From an uncultured Pseudacidovorax sp. (GTDB lineage: Bacteria > Pseudomonadota > Gammaproteobacteria > Burkholderiales > Burkholderiaceae_C): DNA of 51,241 nt. Numbering within the stretch: the first letter of the stretch is position 1; each line of letters opens with the position of its first letter. The stretch spans positions 1 through 51,241 of the forward strand of contig NZ_CAJYES010000185.1 of the NCBI RefSeq assembly GCF_913773995.1, read 5' to 3'. Both the position numbers and the translations under genes were made by a program. Of this stretch, positions 41,722 to 49,624 are shown piece by piece. The notes below the pieces were generated by a model, which saw nothing but the letters and a program-made list of their open reading frames with translations, was not told the origin of the DNA and ran no database searches.

Positions 41722-42969
41722 TCAGGCGCGGACCTTGAACGAATCGGCGTACTTGGCCGGCTCCTTGCCGTCCCACACCACGCCGTCGATGAGCTTGCTG
41801 CTGCGCATCGGGCTGGCGGGCACCGGCGTCTTGGTGGCGGCGGCGGCCTGCTTGTAGATGTCGATGCGGTTGATCTCGGTGGCCACCTTCAGGTAGTCCG
41901 GATGCTCCTTGAGCAGGCCCCAGCGCTTGTGCTGGGTGAGGAACCACATGCCGTCCGACAGGTAGGGAAAGTTCACCGCGCCGTCGTTGTAGAACTTCAT
42001 GTAGTTCGGGTCGTCCCAGGTCTTGCCCAGGCCGTTCTGGTAGCGGCCCAGGATGCGCTGGTTGATGGCGTCCACGCTGGTGTTGACGTAGCTCTTCTCG
42101 GCGATGGTCTCGGCCATCTTGTTCTTGTTCGATAGACCGCCGTCGATCCACTTGCCGGCCTCCAGGATGGCGGCCGTCACGGCGCGGGCGGTGTTCGGGT
42201 ACTTCTTGACGAAGTCGGCCGAGGTGCCCAGCACCTTCTCGGGATGGTCCTTCCAGATGTCCTGCGTGGTCACGGCGGTGATGCCGATGCCGTCCATGAT
42301 GGCGCGGTGGCCCCAGGGCTCGCCCACGCAGAAGCCGTCCATGTTGCCCACGCGCATGTTGGCCACCATCTGCGGCGGCGGCACCACGATGGCCTTGGCG
42401 TCCTTCATCGGGTTGATGCCGTTGGCGGCCAGCCAGTAATAGAGCCACATGGCATGGGTGCCGGTGGGGAAGGTCTGGGCGAAGGTGTATTCGCGCTTCT
42501 CGGCGGCCATCAGCTTGGCCAGCGAGGCGCCGTCCACCGCACCCTTGTCGGCCAGCTTCTTCGACAGCGTGATGGCCTGGCCGTTGTTGTTGAGGGTCAT
42601 GAGCACGGCCATGTCCTTCTTGGGGCCGCCGATGCCGAGGTGCACGCCGTAGACCAGGCCGTAGAGCACATGGGCGAAGTCCAGCTCGCCGTTGACCAGC
42701 TTGTCGCGCACGCCGGCCCAGCTGGCTTCCTTGCTGGGAACGATCTTCACGCCGTACTTCTTGTCGATGCCCAGCACCGAGGCCATGACGACGCTGGCGC
42801 AGTCGGTCAGCGGGATGAAGCCGATCTTCACCTCCTCTTTCTCGGGCTTGTCCGAGCCCTGCGCCCAGACGGCGGCGCGCAGGGCGGGGTCGATGGTCAG
42901 GGCGCTGGCGGCGGCGGCCTGCAGCACGCGGCGGCGGCTCAGCGGGGCGGGGCGGTGGGCGTCGGTCAT
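41722..42969 (-). CDS. nrtA: Nitrate ABC transporter substrate-binding protein (Tat-exported)
   Basis: A 415-residue CmpA/NrtA-type binding protein. The N-terminus carries a twin-arginine signal ([16 protein letters not shown], residues about 9-24). The mature part has [62 protein letters not shown] and [19 protein letters not shown], all typical of nitrate/nitrite binding. Start ATG 42969 follows GGAG. It is the first gene after a leader with a regulated terminator. Confidence 0.94.
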   Translation of the reverse strand: MTDAHRPAPLSRRRVLQAAAASALTIDPALRAAVWAQGSDKPEKEEVKIGFIPLTDCASVVMASVLGIDKKYGVKIVPSKEASWAGVRDKLVNGELDFAHVLYGLVYGVHLGIGGPKKDMAVLMTLNNNGQAITLSKKLADKGAVDGASLAKLMAAEKREYTFAQTFPTGTHAMWLYYWLAANGINPMKDAKAIVVPPPQMVANMRVGNMDGFCVGEPWGHRAIMDGIGITAVTTQDIWKDHPEKVLGTSADFVKKYPNTARAVTAAILEAGKWIDGGLSNKNKMAETIAEKSYVNTSVDAINQRILGRYQNGLGKTWDDPNYMKFYNDGAVNFPYLSDGMWFLTQHKRWGLLKEHPDYLKVATEINRIDIYKQAAAATKTPVPASPMRSSKLIDGVVWDGKEPAKYADSFKVRA

Positions 42970-43004
42970 GGGCAGACTCCGGGGCAAGAAGGGCGGCGAA
43001 GGGG

Positions 43005-43084
43005 AAAAACAAAAAGGCGTCCTCGCCGCGCCGGGCCCATGGCATGCGGTGCATGCCATGGAGCCAGCGGGAGAGGACGCCTTT
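43005..43084 (-). terminator. Attenuator terminator in the nrtA leader
   Basis: On the minus strand AAAGGCGTCCTC (43084-43073) pairs perfectly with GAGGACGCCTTT (43024-43013), followed by TTGTTTTT. The loop holds a second perfect 11-bp hairpin (arms 43061-43051 and 43047-43037, loop ACC). It lies inside the leader, 36 nt before the nrtA start, so it must be overridden for the operon to be expressed. Its 5' arm includes the loop and 3' arm of antiterminator hairpin P2. Confidence 0.88.
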
Positions 43085-43121
43085 GTCCTGTGTCCGGCCT
43101 GCCGCGCCCGCCTTTGGGCAC
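43074..43121 (-). promoter_or_regulatory. Two-hairpin ANTAR antiterminator target
   Basis: P1: GTGCCC-AAAGGC-GGGCGC (43121-43104), six pairs including one G-U. P2: AGGAC-AAAGGC-GTCCT (43089-43074), five pairs. Both have the same hexaloop with A at position 1 and G at position 4, the known ANTAR recognition pattern; the linker is 14 nt. P2 and the terminator stem are mutually exclusive. NasR binding here on nitrate/nitrite would stabilise P1/P2 and let transcription continue. Confidence 0.82.
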
Positions 43122-43162
43122 CACCTGCCGGACGACCGTTTCCGGTCTGTGGTCAGGACTAC

Positions 43163-43177
43163 GCAAGCGGTGTGCCA
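43163..43177 (-). promoter_or_regulatory. Sigma-54 (-24/-12) promoter of the nrt/nas operon
   Basis: Minus strand TGGCAC-ACCGC-TTGC (43177-43163), an exact match to the TGGCAC-N5-TTGC consensus. The start would be near 43151, giving about 180 nt of leader holding the ANTAR hairpins and terminator. Implies NtrC control. Confidence 0.8.
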
Positions 43178-43388
43178 GGATGGGCTGATGGGCGGTCCAA
43201 GGTGGCTTCGTCAGAGGGAGAACGGCCGGACAGGGCTTGCCGAGCCCACTGTTGCATGCGTCCCTGGGCGACCGTCATGCGCCACGGACGTGCACCGCGC
43301 ATTGCTGCTGTGCACCAAAAGCAGCTGCGGTGCGTTCGTCAGCGCCGGGTCTGTGTCAACCTGGGGCGCGGCTCGGCAGTGGCCGAAG
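43178..43388. other. Upstream region of the nrt promoter with NtrC-like half-sites
   Basis: No gene here. TGCACC occurs at 43291-43296 and 43311-43316 and GGTGCG at 43329-43334, about 115-155 bp upstream of the sigma-54 promoter, a usual distance for NtrC enhancers. They resemble NtrC half-sites (GCACC/GGTGC), but none forms a full site with canonical 5-nt spacing, so this is weak. Confidence 0.35.
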
Positions 43389-44648
43389 TTAGCGCGGCGC
43401 GCTGGCGCCCAGCGGCAGGAAGTCGGCCATGGCCAGCACCGACTCGGCCACGTCCACCAGCCGGCGGTTCTGGTTCATGGCGGTCTGGCGCAGCATCTTG
43501 TGGGCCTCTTCCTCGCTGAGCTTGCGGTGGGCCATCAGCAGGCCCTTGGCGCGTTCCACCACCTTGCGCTCGTTGAGCGAGGCGCGCACGGTCTGCAGCT
43601 CGTCGTTCATGGCCTGCAGGCGACGCGACTGCTCCTGCACCATCTGCAGCACCGAGCGCTCCAGGTTGCGGCCGTAGCCGGCCGCGGGGGCTTCGGCGGT
43701 CTCGCCGGCGCCGTCGGCGAAGAAGTCGCCGGGCTTCACCGCCTCGGCCTGCAGCGCCTCGTAGCGTTGCAGCTCGGCGCGGGCCTGCTCTATCTTGCGG
43801 CCGCACAGCGCGCGCAGCTCGCGCGCCAGGCCATCCTCGATGGCCTGCATGGCGTCGATGCGGCGGGTGCAGCCCTCGAACCACAGCGGGCTCAGGTTGG
43901 CGTCCAGCACCGTGCCGGCCGGCGATGTGCAGCCGATGCGGCGCAGGCGCTCCAGTTCGGCGAGCTGCGCCGGCGCCTGGCTGGCCTGCCACTGGGCGCG
44001 CAGCGTCTCGTCGCTGAACTCGCAGAACAGGCCGAAGCAGCGCTCCTGCGATTCGATCAGGTGCAGCCACTGCTGACGCTGGGCATCGTCGTTGCCGCCG
44101 CGCAGGAAGGCGGCGGCGCCGAAGGCACGTTCCTGGCCGGCGAATTCCTTGCCCTGCATGAAATTGAACATGGCGACCAGCCAGCGCGAGATGTCCGGGT
44201 CGGTGGCGCCATCGGCCGCCTCGAACACCACCGCCAGCAGGCCGGCGATCAGCTTCACGTAGGCGGCGGTGGAGACGTCCGGCCCGATCGACAGCGCCTC
44301 GATGCGGGCGCGCAGGGCAGGCAGGGCGTCCAGCCCCTGCAGCACATAGGCCACCCGGGGAAAGAGGCGCGAGCCGCCCGCCAGCCGCCGCGGGTCGTCC
44401 ACCAGCGGGTCGAGGGCGGCGCGGACCTGTTGCTCCCGGGCCAGGCAGTCGGCCACCTGCGCGGCACGCTCGGCGGCGAAGCGCTGGCCGCCCGAGCCCA
44501 GGAAGACATTGGTGATGCCGCGCTCGCGCTGCAGGGCATGCACCAGCCGGCCCAGCGTGCCCACCAGCTCGCTGGTGCGGGCGAGCTGGTCGAGCTCGTC
44601 GATCTCGCAACGGCGGGCGGCGATCAGAAAGCCAAGGCTGGTCGTCAT
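43389..44648 (-). CDS. nasR: Nitrate-responsive antiterminator NasR (NIT-ANTAR)
   Basis: A 419-residue cytoplasmic regulator. The NIT sensor domain fills residues about 30-290, with the signature [52 protein letters not shown], and the late [10 protein letters not shown]. The C-terminal ANTAR RNA-binding domain (about 355-412) has [49 protein letters not shown]. It senses nitrate/nitrite and binds leader RNA to block termination; the target is seen just downstream. Start ATG 44648; an upstream in-frame ATG at 44693 is possible. Confidence 0.93.
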   Translation of the reverse strand: MTTSLGFLIAARRCEIDELDQLARTSELVGTLGRLVHALQRERGITNVFLGSGGQRFAAERAAQVADCLAREQQVRAALDPLVDDPRRLAGGSRLFPRVAYVLQGLDALPALRARIEALSIGPDVSTAAYVKLIAGLLAVVFEAADGATDPDISRWLVAMFNFMQGKEFAGQERAFGAAAFLRGGNDDAQRQQWLHLIESQERCFGLFCEFSDETLRAQWQASQAPAQLAELERLRRIGCTSPAGTVLDANLSPLWFEGCTRRIDAMQAIEDGLARELRALCGRKIEQARAELQRYEALQAEAVKPGDFFADGAGETAEAPAAGYGRNLERSVLQMVQEQSRRLQAMNDELQTVRASLNERKVVERAKGLLMAHRKLSEEEAHKMLRQTAMNQNRRLVDVAESVLAMADFLPLGASAPR

Positions 44649-44696
44649 GGGGCAGGCGGCAATGAAGCAGGAAGACGCGAGGGGCGAGAGCATGCC

Positions 44697-44711
44697 GCAA
44701 ATTCCATGCCC
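44697..44711 (-). promoter_or_regulatory. Possible sigma-54 promoter of nasR
   Basis: Minus strand GGGCAT-GGAAT-TTGC has the GG-N10-GC spacing and a perfect TTGC, with a weaker -24 element. A start near 44685 would suit the nasR ATG at 44648. Weaker than the nrt promoter. Confidence 0.4.
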
Positions 44712-44816
44712 CTCGACGTGCAACCGGGCCGCCCGGCCGGCTTTGCGCACCGCATCGGCGCAGGGGCATGGCGCGCGCGGGCGGCTCCGCGCCGGGGCGC
44801 CGCCTACACTGCCGCG

Positions 44817-45872
44817 ATGCGCATCCTGGGCATCGAATCCTCCTGCGACGAAACGGGCGTGGCCCTCGTCGAGACCCTGGCCGACGGCGGCGTGCCGCGA
44901 CTGGCGGCCCACGCCCTGCACAGCCAGATCGCCATGCACCAGGCCTACGGCGGCGTGGTGCCCGAGCTGGCCAGCCGCGACCACATCCGCCGCGTGCTGC
45001 CCCTGACCGAGACGGTGCTGGCCGAAGCCGGCTGCACGCGCGCCGACATTGACGTCGTCGCCTTCACCCGCGGCCCGGGTCTGGCGGGGGCGCTGCTGGT
45101 GGGCGCGGGCGTGGCCTGCGCGCTGGGCGCGGCGCTGGGTCGGCCGGTGCTGGGCGTGCATCACCTCGAGGGGCATCTGCTCTCGCCCTTCCTCAGCGTC
45201 GATCCGCCGCAGTTCCCCTTCGTGGCGCTGCTGGTGTCGGGTGGCCACACGCAGCTGATGCGGGTGGAAGGCGTCGGGCGCTACGAGCTGCTGGGCGAGA
45301 CCATCGATGACGCCGCGGGCGAGGCCTTCGACAAGAGCGCCAAGCTGATGGGCCTGCCCTATCCCGGGGGGCCCTGGCTGTCGAAGCTGGCCGAGGGCGG
45401 CGATGCGCAAGCCTTCAAGCTGCCGCGACCGCTGCTCCACAGCGGCGACCTAGATTTTTCCTTCGCCGGCCTCAAGACGGCGGTGCTCACGCAGACCCAG
45501 AAGCTGGGCGCCGAGCTGGAAGCGCGCAAGGCCGACCTGGCCGCCTCGACCCAGGCGGCCATCGTCGAGGTGCTGGTGCGGAAGTCGCTCGCGGCGCTGG
45601 CGCAGACGGGCCTTCAGCGCCTGGTGGTGGCCGGTGGGGTGGGCGCCAACAAGTTGCTGCGCGAGCAGCTCAATGCCGCCTGCGCCAGGCGCAAGGTGCG
45701 CGTGCACTACCCGGAACTGGCGCTGTGCACCGACAACGGCGCCATGATCGCCCTGGCGGCGGCCATGCGCATCCAGTCCGGCCTGTCGCAGCCGGAGGCG
45801 CGCTACGCCTTCGACGTCAAGCCGCGCTGGCCGCTGGATGCGCTGGCCGAGGCGGCGCCGGCGTCGGCCTGA
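44817..45872 (+). CDS. tsaD: tRNA N6-adenosine threonylcarbamoyltransferase TsaD
   Basis: A 351-residue TsaD that transfers the threonylcarbamoyl group to A37 of ANN-decoding tRNAs, with TsaB/TsaE partners elsewhere. Motifs: [16 protein letters not shown], the metal-binding H116/H120 in [52 protein letters not shown] and CTDNGAMIA. Standard length. The start ATG 44817 has no Shine-Dalgarno; a -10-like TACACT lies 6 nt upstream. The 3' end overlaps the convergent fruR gene by 56 nt. Confidence 0.96.
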   Translation: MRILGIESSCDETGVALVETLADGGVPRLAAHALHSQIAMHQAYGGVVPELASRDHIRRVLPLTETVLAEAGCTRADIDVVAFTRGPGLAGALLVGAGVACALGAALGRPVLGVHHLEGHLLSPFLSVDPPQFPFVALLVSGGHTQLMRVEGVGRYELLGETIDDAAGEAFDKSAKLMGLPYPGGPWLSKLAEGGDAQAFKLPRPLLHSGDLDFSFAGLKTAVLTQTQKLGAELEARKADLAASTQAAIVEVLVRKSLAALAQTGLQRLVVAGGVGANKLLREQLNAACARRKVRVHYPELALCTDNGAMIALAAAMRIQSGLSQPEARYAFDVKPRWPLDALAEAAPASA

Positions 45873-46878
45873 GCACGCTCGATCCACGCACCAGCAGTTC
45901 GCCTTCGAGCACGATGCGCCGCGGCGGCCGGCCGGGTTCGGCCATGCGCTGCAGCAGCAGTTCGGCGGCGGTGCGGCCGATGTCGGCCGTCGGCTGGGCC
46001 ATCACGGTGACGGCGGGCTCGGGCAGGGTGGTCCAGTCGTTGTTGTCGAAGCCGGCGATGGCCACGTCCTCCGGCATGGCGAGGCCGGCCTCGCGCACCG
46101 CCTTCCAGGCGCCTAACAAGAGAAGGCCGTTGGTGGCCAGCAAGGCGTCCGGGCGCTCGGCCTGGGCCAGCAGCGTGGCGGCGGCCGCCTGGCCCTCAGC
46201 CGCGAGCGGACGCAGGGCCACCACCTGCGGCTGCAGGCCGGCCTCGCGCATGGCGGCCTCATAGCCGGCCTGGCGCTCGCGGCCGGTGCTGCTGCGCGAG
46301 CCCGCCAGCAGCGCGATGCGTCGGCAGCCCTGCGCGATCAGGTGCTCGGTCAGGCGGCGGGCGGCTGGGGCGTTGTCCAGCAGCACCAGATCGCTGGGCG
46401 TGCTGCCTTCGGGCGCCCGGTCGACCATCACCACGGGAAAGGGGTGCTGCCCCGCCCGGAATCGCCGTGTCAGCTCCAGCGTGGGCGAGAGGATCACGCC
46501 GCTGGCCTGTTCGTCCGCCATCAGCTCCAGGTAGGACTGCTCCTTGGCCGGGTCCTCGTCGCTGTTGCACAGGATCAGGCGCAGGCCGTGGCGGTAGGCG
46601 ATGTCTTCCACCGCCCGGCTGATCTCGGTGAAGAAGGGGTTGCGGATGTCCGAGACGATCAGCCCGATGAGCGAGGCTCGCTGCTGCCGCAGCCGCCGCG
46701 CGGCCAGGTTGGGCCGGTAGCCCAGCTCGTCGATGGCCTGCTGCACGCGCTGGCGCAGGTCGGGTCGCACCGCCTCGGGGTGGCTCAGCACCCGCGAGAC
46801 GGTGGTGGTGGAGGCGCCGGCGCGTTCGGCGACGTCCTTGATGCTGGCGCTCTGGCGATGCGGCAGGGGCTGCGTCAT
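45817..46878 (-). CDS. fruR: LacI family repressor, probably FruR
   Basis: A 353-residue LacI-type repressor. The helix-turn-helix and hinge occupy residues 12-62 ([53 protein letters not shown]), followed by a sugar-binding domain. Divergent from fruBKA. Two matching palindromes lie at 46888-46903 (next to its own start) and 47033-47048 (next to fruB), implying autorepression and repression of the operon; fructose 1-phosphate is the likely inducer by family analogy. Confidence 0.9.
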   Translation of the reverse strand: MTQPLPHRQSASIKDVAERAGASTTTVSRVLSHPEAVRPDLRQRVQQAIDELGYRPNLAARRLRQQRASLIGLIVSDIRNPFFTEISRAVEDIAYRHGLRLILCNSDEDPAKEQSYLELMADEQASGVILSPTLELTRRFRAGQHPFPVVMVDRAPEGSTPSDLVLLDNAPAARRLTEHLIAQGCRRIALLAGSRSSTGRERQAGYEAAMREAGLQPQVVALRPLAAEGQAAAATLLAQAERPDALLATNGLLLLGAWKAVREAGLAMPEDVAIAGFDNNDWTTLPEPAVTVMAQPTADIGRTAAELLLQRMAEPGRPPRRIVLEGELLVRGSSVLRPTPAPPRPAHPAASAA

Positions 46879-46887
46879 GGATGAAAG

Positions 46888-46903
46888 CTGAAATCGATAC
46901 CAG
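46888..46903. promoter_or_regulatory. FruR operator O1
   Basis: CTGAAATCGATACCAG, a 16-bp imperfect palindrome centred on CG, 10-25 bp upstream of the fruR start. Its reverse complement, CTGGTATCGATTTCAG, shares the core TGGTATCGATT with operator O2, 145 bp away. Confidence 0.65.
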
Positions 46904-46997
46904 GATTCTGCATTCCGAAGACGGCGAGGCGATGAAGGTTCTATCGCCTGAATCTCAGTGTTTACCCTGATTTTTGAGACATATCAGCGGGTTTTGG

Positions 46998-47025
46998 TGG
47001 ACAGCCGGGCGCCTGTTTCGATAAT
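46998..47025 (+). promoter_or_regulatory. Promoter of fruBKA
   Basis: -35 TGGACA (46998-47003), 16-nt spacer, -10 GATAAT (47020-47025). The expected start near 47032 abuts operator O2, the classic repression layout. Confidence 0.55.
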
Positions 47026-47032
47026 TCCGCCA

Positions 47033-47048
47033 TTGGTATCGATTCCAA
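47033..47048. promoter_or_regulatory. FruR operator O2
   Basis: TTGGTATCGATTCCAA, a LacI-type palindrome with one mismatched pair and a central CG, at the predicted fruB transcription start and 7 bp before the AGGAG Shine-Dalgarno. Confidence 0.72.
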
Positions 47049-47065
47049 AACTTTCAGGAGACGGT

Positions 47066-49624
47066 ATGGATCTTCCCGTGCAAGTCCAACTCGCCGCCAC
47101 GGTCGCCGACCGTGAGGCTGCCATCCGCGCCGCCGGCGCCCTGCTGGTCCAGGCCGGCTTCTGCGACCCCGCCTATGCCGACAGCCTGCTGCGTCGCGAG
47201 CAGGTCGCCACCACCTACATGGGCCGTGGCCTGGCCGTGCCGCATGGCATGGTGGAAGACAAGGGACTGGTGCGCCGCACCGGCCTGGCCGTGGTTCAGG
47301 TGCCGGGCGGTGTCGCCTGGGACGCGCCCGACCACCGCGTGCAGCTCGTGGTGGCGGTGGCCGCCGCCTCCGACCAGCACATCGCCGTGCTGCGCCGCCT
47401 GACCCGGCTGATGGCCGACGGCCAGCGCCTCGAAGCCCTGGCCGCCACCGGCAATGCGGAAGAGATCGTGGCCGCGCTCACCCGCGACGGCGCCGCGCCG
47501 GTCGCCACCGCCGTGCCCGAAGACCTGCCGATGGCGCAGGACGTGGTGCTCGACTATCCCAACGGCCTGCATGCCCGCCCGGCGACGCAATGGGCCCAGG
47601 TGGCTTCGCGCTTCCTGGCCGAGCTGCGGGTGCGCCACGGCGACACCGTGGCCGACGCCCGCAGCATGCCCGCGCTGCTGGGCCTGGGCGCAGGAAGCGG
47701 TGCACGCCTGCGTATCTCGGCCGCCGGCCCGGACGCCCAGCAGGCGCTGGCCGCCCTCAAGGACGTGATCGTGCGCCTGGCGCAGGATGAAAAACGCCAG
47801 GCCGAACAGGCCGCCGCCCGCGAGAAGCAGGCCCACGGCCTGGGCCGCGAACTGGCCGGCTGGCAGCCCGAGGCGCGCCAGCACATCGGCGGCATTGCCG
47901 CCAGCCCGGGCCTGGTGATCGGCACGCTGGTGATGGCCGACGCGCCCGCGCTGGAGGTGACGGATCAGCCCGGCCAGGGCGTGGCCGCCGCTGCCGCCGC
48001 GCTCGACGCGGCGCTGGCTTCGGCCGAGGGCGAGCTGATCGAGCTGGCCGAAGGCGCCCGCCGCAAGAACGCCGCCGAGCAGGCCGGCATCTTCGAGGCG
48101 CACCGCCAGATTCTGGCCCACCCGGAACTGCTGCGCGACGCCACCCGCCTGGTCGTGCAGGGCCACGGCGCCGCCTGGTCCTGGCGCCATGCGCTGGCCG
48201 GCCATGTGGCGGCCCAGCGCGCCGTCGCCGACCCGGTGCTGGCTGCCCGCGCCGCCGACCTGCAGGACGTGGGCGACCGCGTGCTGCGCGCCCTGGTGGG
48301 CGAGGCCGGCGCCGCCGCGCAGGACCCGTCGCGCTGGCCCGCCGACAGCCTGCTGCTGGCCGACGACCTGTCGCCCTCGGTCACGGCGCAGATCGACGTG
48401 CAGCGCGTCAAGGGCTTCTGCACTGCCCGCGGCGGCCCGACCGCCCACACCGCCATCCTGGCGCGCGCCCTGGGTCTGCCGGCGGTGGTGGCCGCCGGTC
48501 CCGCCGTGCTCGCGGCCCGCAGTGGCGAACGCGCCATCCTCGACGGCTACCGCGGCCAGCTGCACATCGGCCCCAGCGACGAGGCGCTGGCCCAGGCCCA
48601 GGCCATGATCGACCGCCTGGCCCGCCGCCAGGCCGAGGAGGCCCGCAGCCGCCTGCAGCCGGTGACCACGCTGGACGGTCACGGCCTGGAGATCGCCGCC
48701 AACATCAACAAGCCCGAGCAGGTGGCCAAGGCGCTGGACCACGGCGCAGAAAGCGTCGGCCTGATGCGCACCGAATTCCTCTTCCTGGAGCGTGACCACG
48801 TGCCTGATGAGGAAGAGCAGTACGCCGTCTACCGCGACATGGTGCGCGCCCTGGGCGGCCGACCGCTGATCGTGCGCACGCTGGACATCGGCGGCGACAA
48901 GCAGGTGCCTCACCTGGACCTGCCGGTGGAAGAGAACCCCTTCCTGGGCCTGCGCGGCGCCCGCCTGTGTCTGGCCCGCGACGACCTGATGATGCCCCAG
49001 CTGCGCGCCCTGGTGCGCGCCGCGCAGGAAGGACCGCTGTCGCTGATGTTCCCCATGATCAGCACACTCGACGAAGTGCGCCGCCTGCGCGAGCGCCTGG
49101 CCGAGGTGCAGCAGTCGCTGGGCCTGGCGCCCGAGCAGGGCGGCCGGCGCATTCCGGTGGGCATCATGATCGAGGTGCCTTCGGCCGCCATGATGGCCGA
49201 CCGCCTCGCGGCGCACGTGGACTTCTTCTCCATCGGCACCAACGACCTGACGCAGTACGCGCTGGCCGTGGACCGCCAGCATCCGCAACTGGCCACCATG
49301 GCCGACAGCCTGCATCCGGCCGTGCTGCGCCTCGTTGCGCAAACCGTGGAAGGCGCCCGGCGCCATGGTCGCTGGGTGGGCGTGTGCGGCGGCCTGGCCG
49401 GCGAGCCGCTGGGCGCGGCCCTGCTGGCCGGCCTGGGCGTGCAGGAATTGAGCATGAGCGTGGGCGACATCGCCGGCGTCAAGGCCCTGCTGCGCCGCCA
49501 CAGCCTGGCCGAGCTGCAGGCGCTGGCGAAGGCCGCCCTGGACATGGACGACGGCGACGCCGTGCGCGCCCTGGTTGCCCAGCTGCGCGACACCGCGCCG
49601 GCCGGCGACGAGGTGGCGGCATGA
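47066..49624 (+). CDS. fruB: Fructose PTS multiphosphoryl transfer protein (EIIA-HPr-EI)
   Basis: An 852-residue fusion. Residues 1-145 are a fructose-type EIIA (phospho-His H60 in GLAVPHGMVED). Residues about 155-245 are HPr (H169 in YPNGLHARPATQW). From about 272 follows enzyme I: H461 in GGPTAHTAILARALGLPAV, SVGLMRTEFLFLERD, IMIEVPSAAMMAD, FFSIGTNDLTQYALAVDR and the catalytic cysteine in GVCGGLAGEP. It carries phosphate from PEP to FruA without a separate EI/HPr. AGGAG lies 5 nt before ATG 47066. It overlaps fruK by 4 nt. Confidence 0.95.
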   Translation: MDLPVQVQLAATVADREAAIRAAGALLVQAGFCDPAYADSLLRREQVATTYMGRGLAVPHGMVEDKGLVRRTGLAVVQVPGGVAWDAPDHRVQLVVAVAAASDQHIAVLRRLTRLMADGQRLEALAATGNAEEIVAALTRDGAAPVATAVPEDLPMAQDVVLDYPNGLHARPATQWAQVASRFLAELRVRHGDTVADARSMPALLGLGAGSGARLRISAAGPDAQQALAALKDVIVRLAQDEKRQAEQAAAREKQAHGLGRELAGWQPEARQHIGGIAASPGLVIGTLVMADAPALEVTDQPGQGVAAAAAALDAALASAEGELIELAEGARRKNAAEQAGIFEAHRQILAHPELLRDATRLVVQGHGAAWSWRHALAGHVAAQRAVADPVLAARAADLQDVGDRVLRALVGEAGAAAQDPSRWPADSLLLADDLSPSVTAQIDVQRVKGFCTARGGPTAHTAILARALGLPAVVAAGPAVLAARSGERAILDGYRGQLHIGPSDEALAQAQAMIDRLARRQAEEARSRLQPVTTLDGHGLEIAANINKPEQVAKALDHGAESVGLMRTEFLFLERDHVPDEEEQYAVYRDMVRALGGRPLIVRTLDIGGDKQVPHLDLPVEENPFLGLRGARLCLARDDLMMPQLRALVRAAQEGPLSLMFPMISTLDEVRRLRERLAEVQQSLGLAPEQGGRRIPVGIMIEVPSAAMMADRLAAHVDFFSIGTNDLTQYALAVDRQHPQLATMADSLHPAVLRLVAQTVEGARRHGRWVGVCGGLAGEPLGAALLAGLGVQELSMSVGDIAGVKALLRRHSLAELQALAKAALDMDDGDAVRALVAQLRDTAPAGDEVAA

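Noticed and set aside
43044-44816. 5' extension of the tsaD frame by about 590 codons
   Set aside because: It runs antisense through nasR and the nrt leader; TsaD homology begins exactly at ATG 44817.
47054-49501. 815-codon antisense frame opposite fruB
   Set aside because: His/Gly/Gln/Ala-rich translation with no domain, typical of the antisense frame of a GC-rich gene; fruB itself has all PTS motifs.
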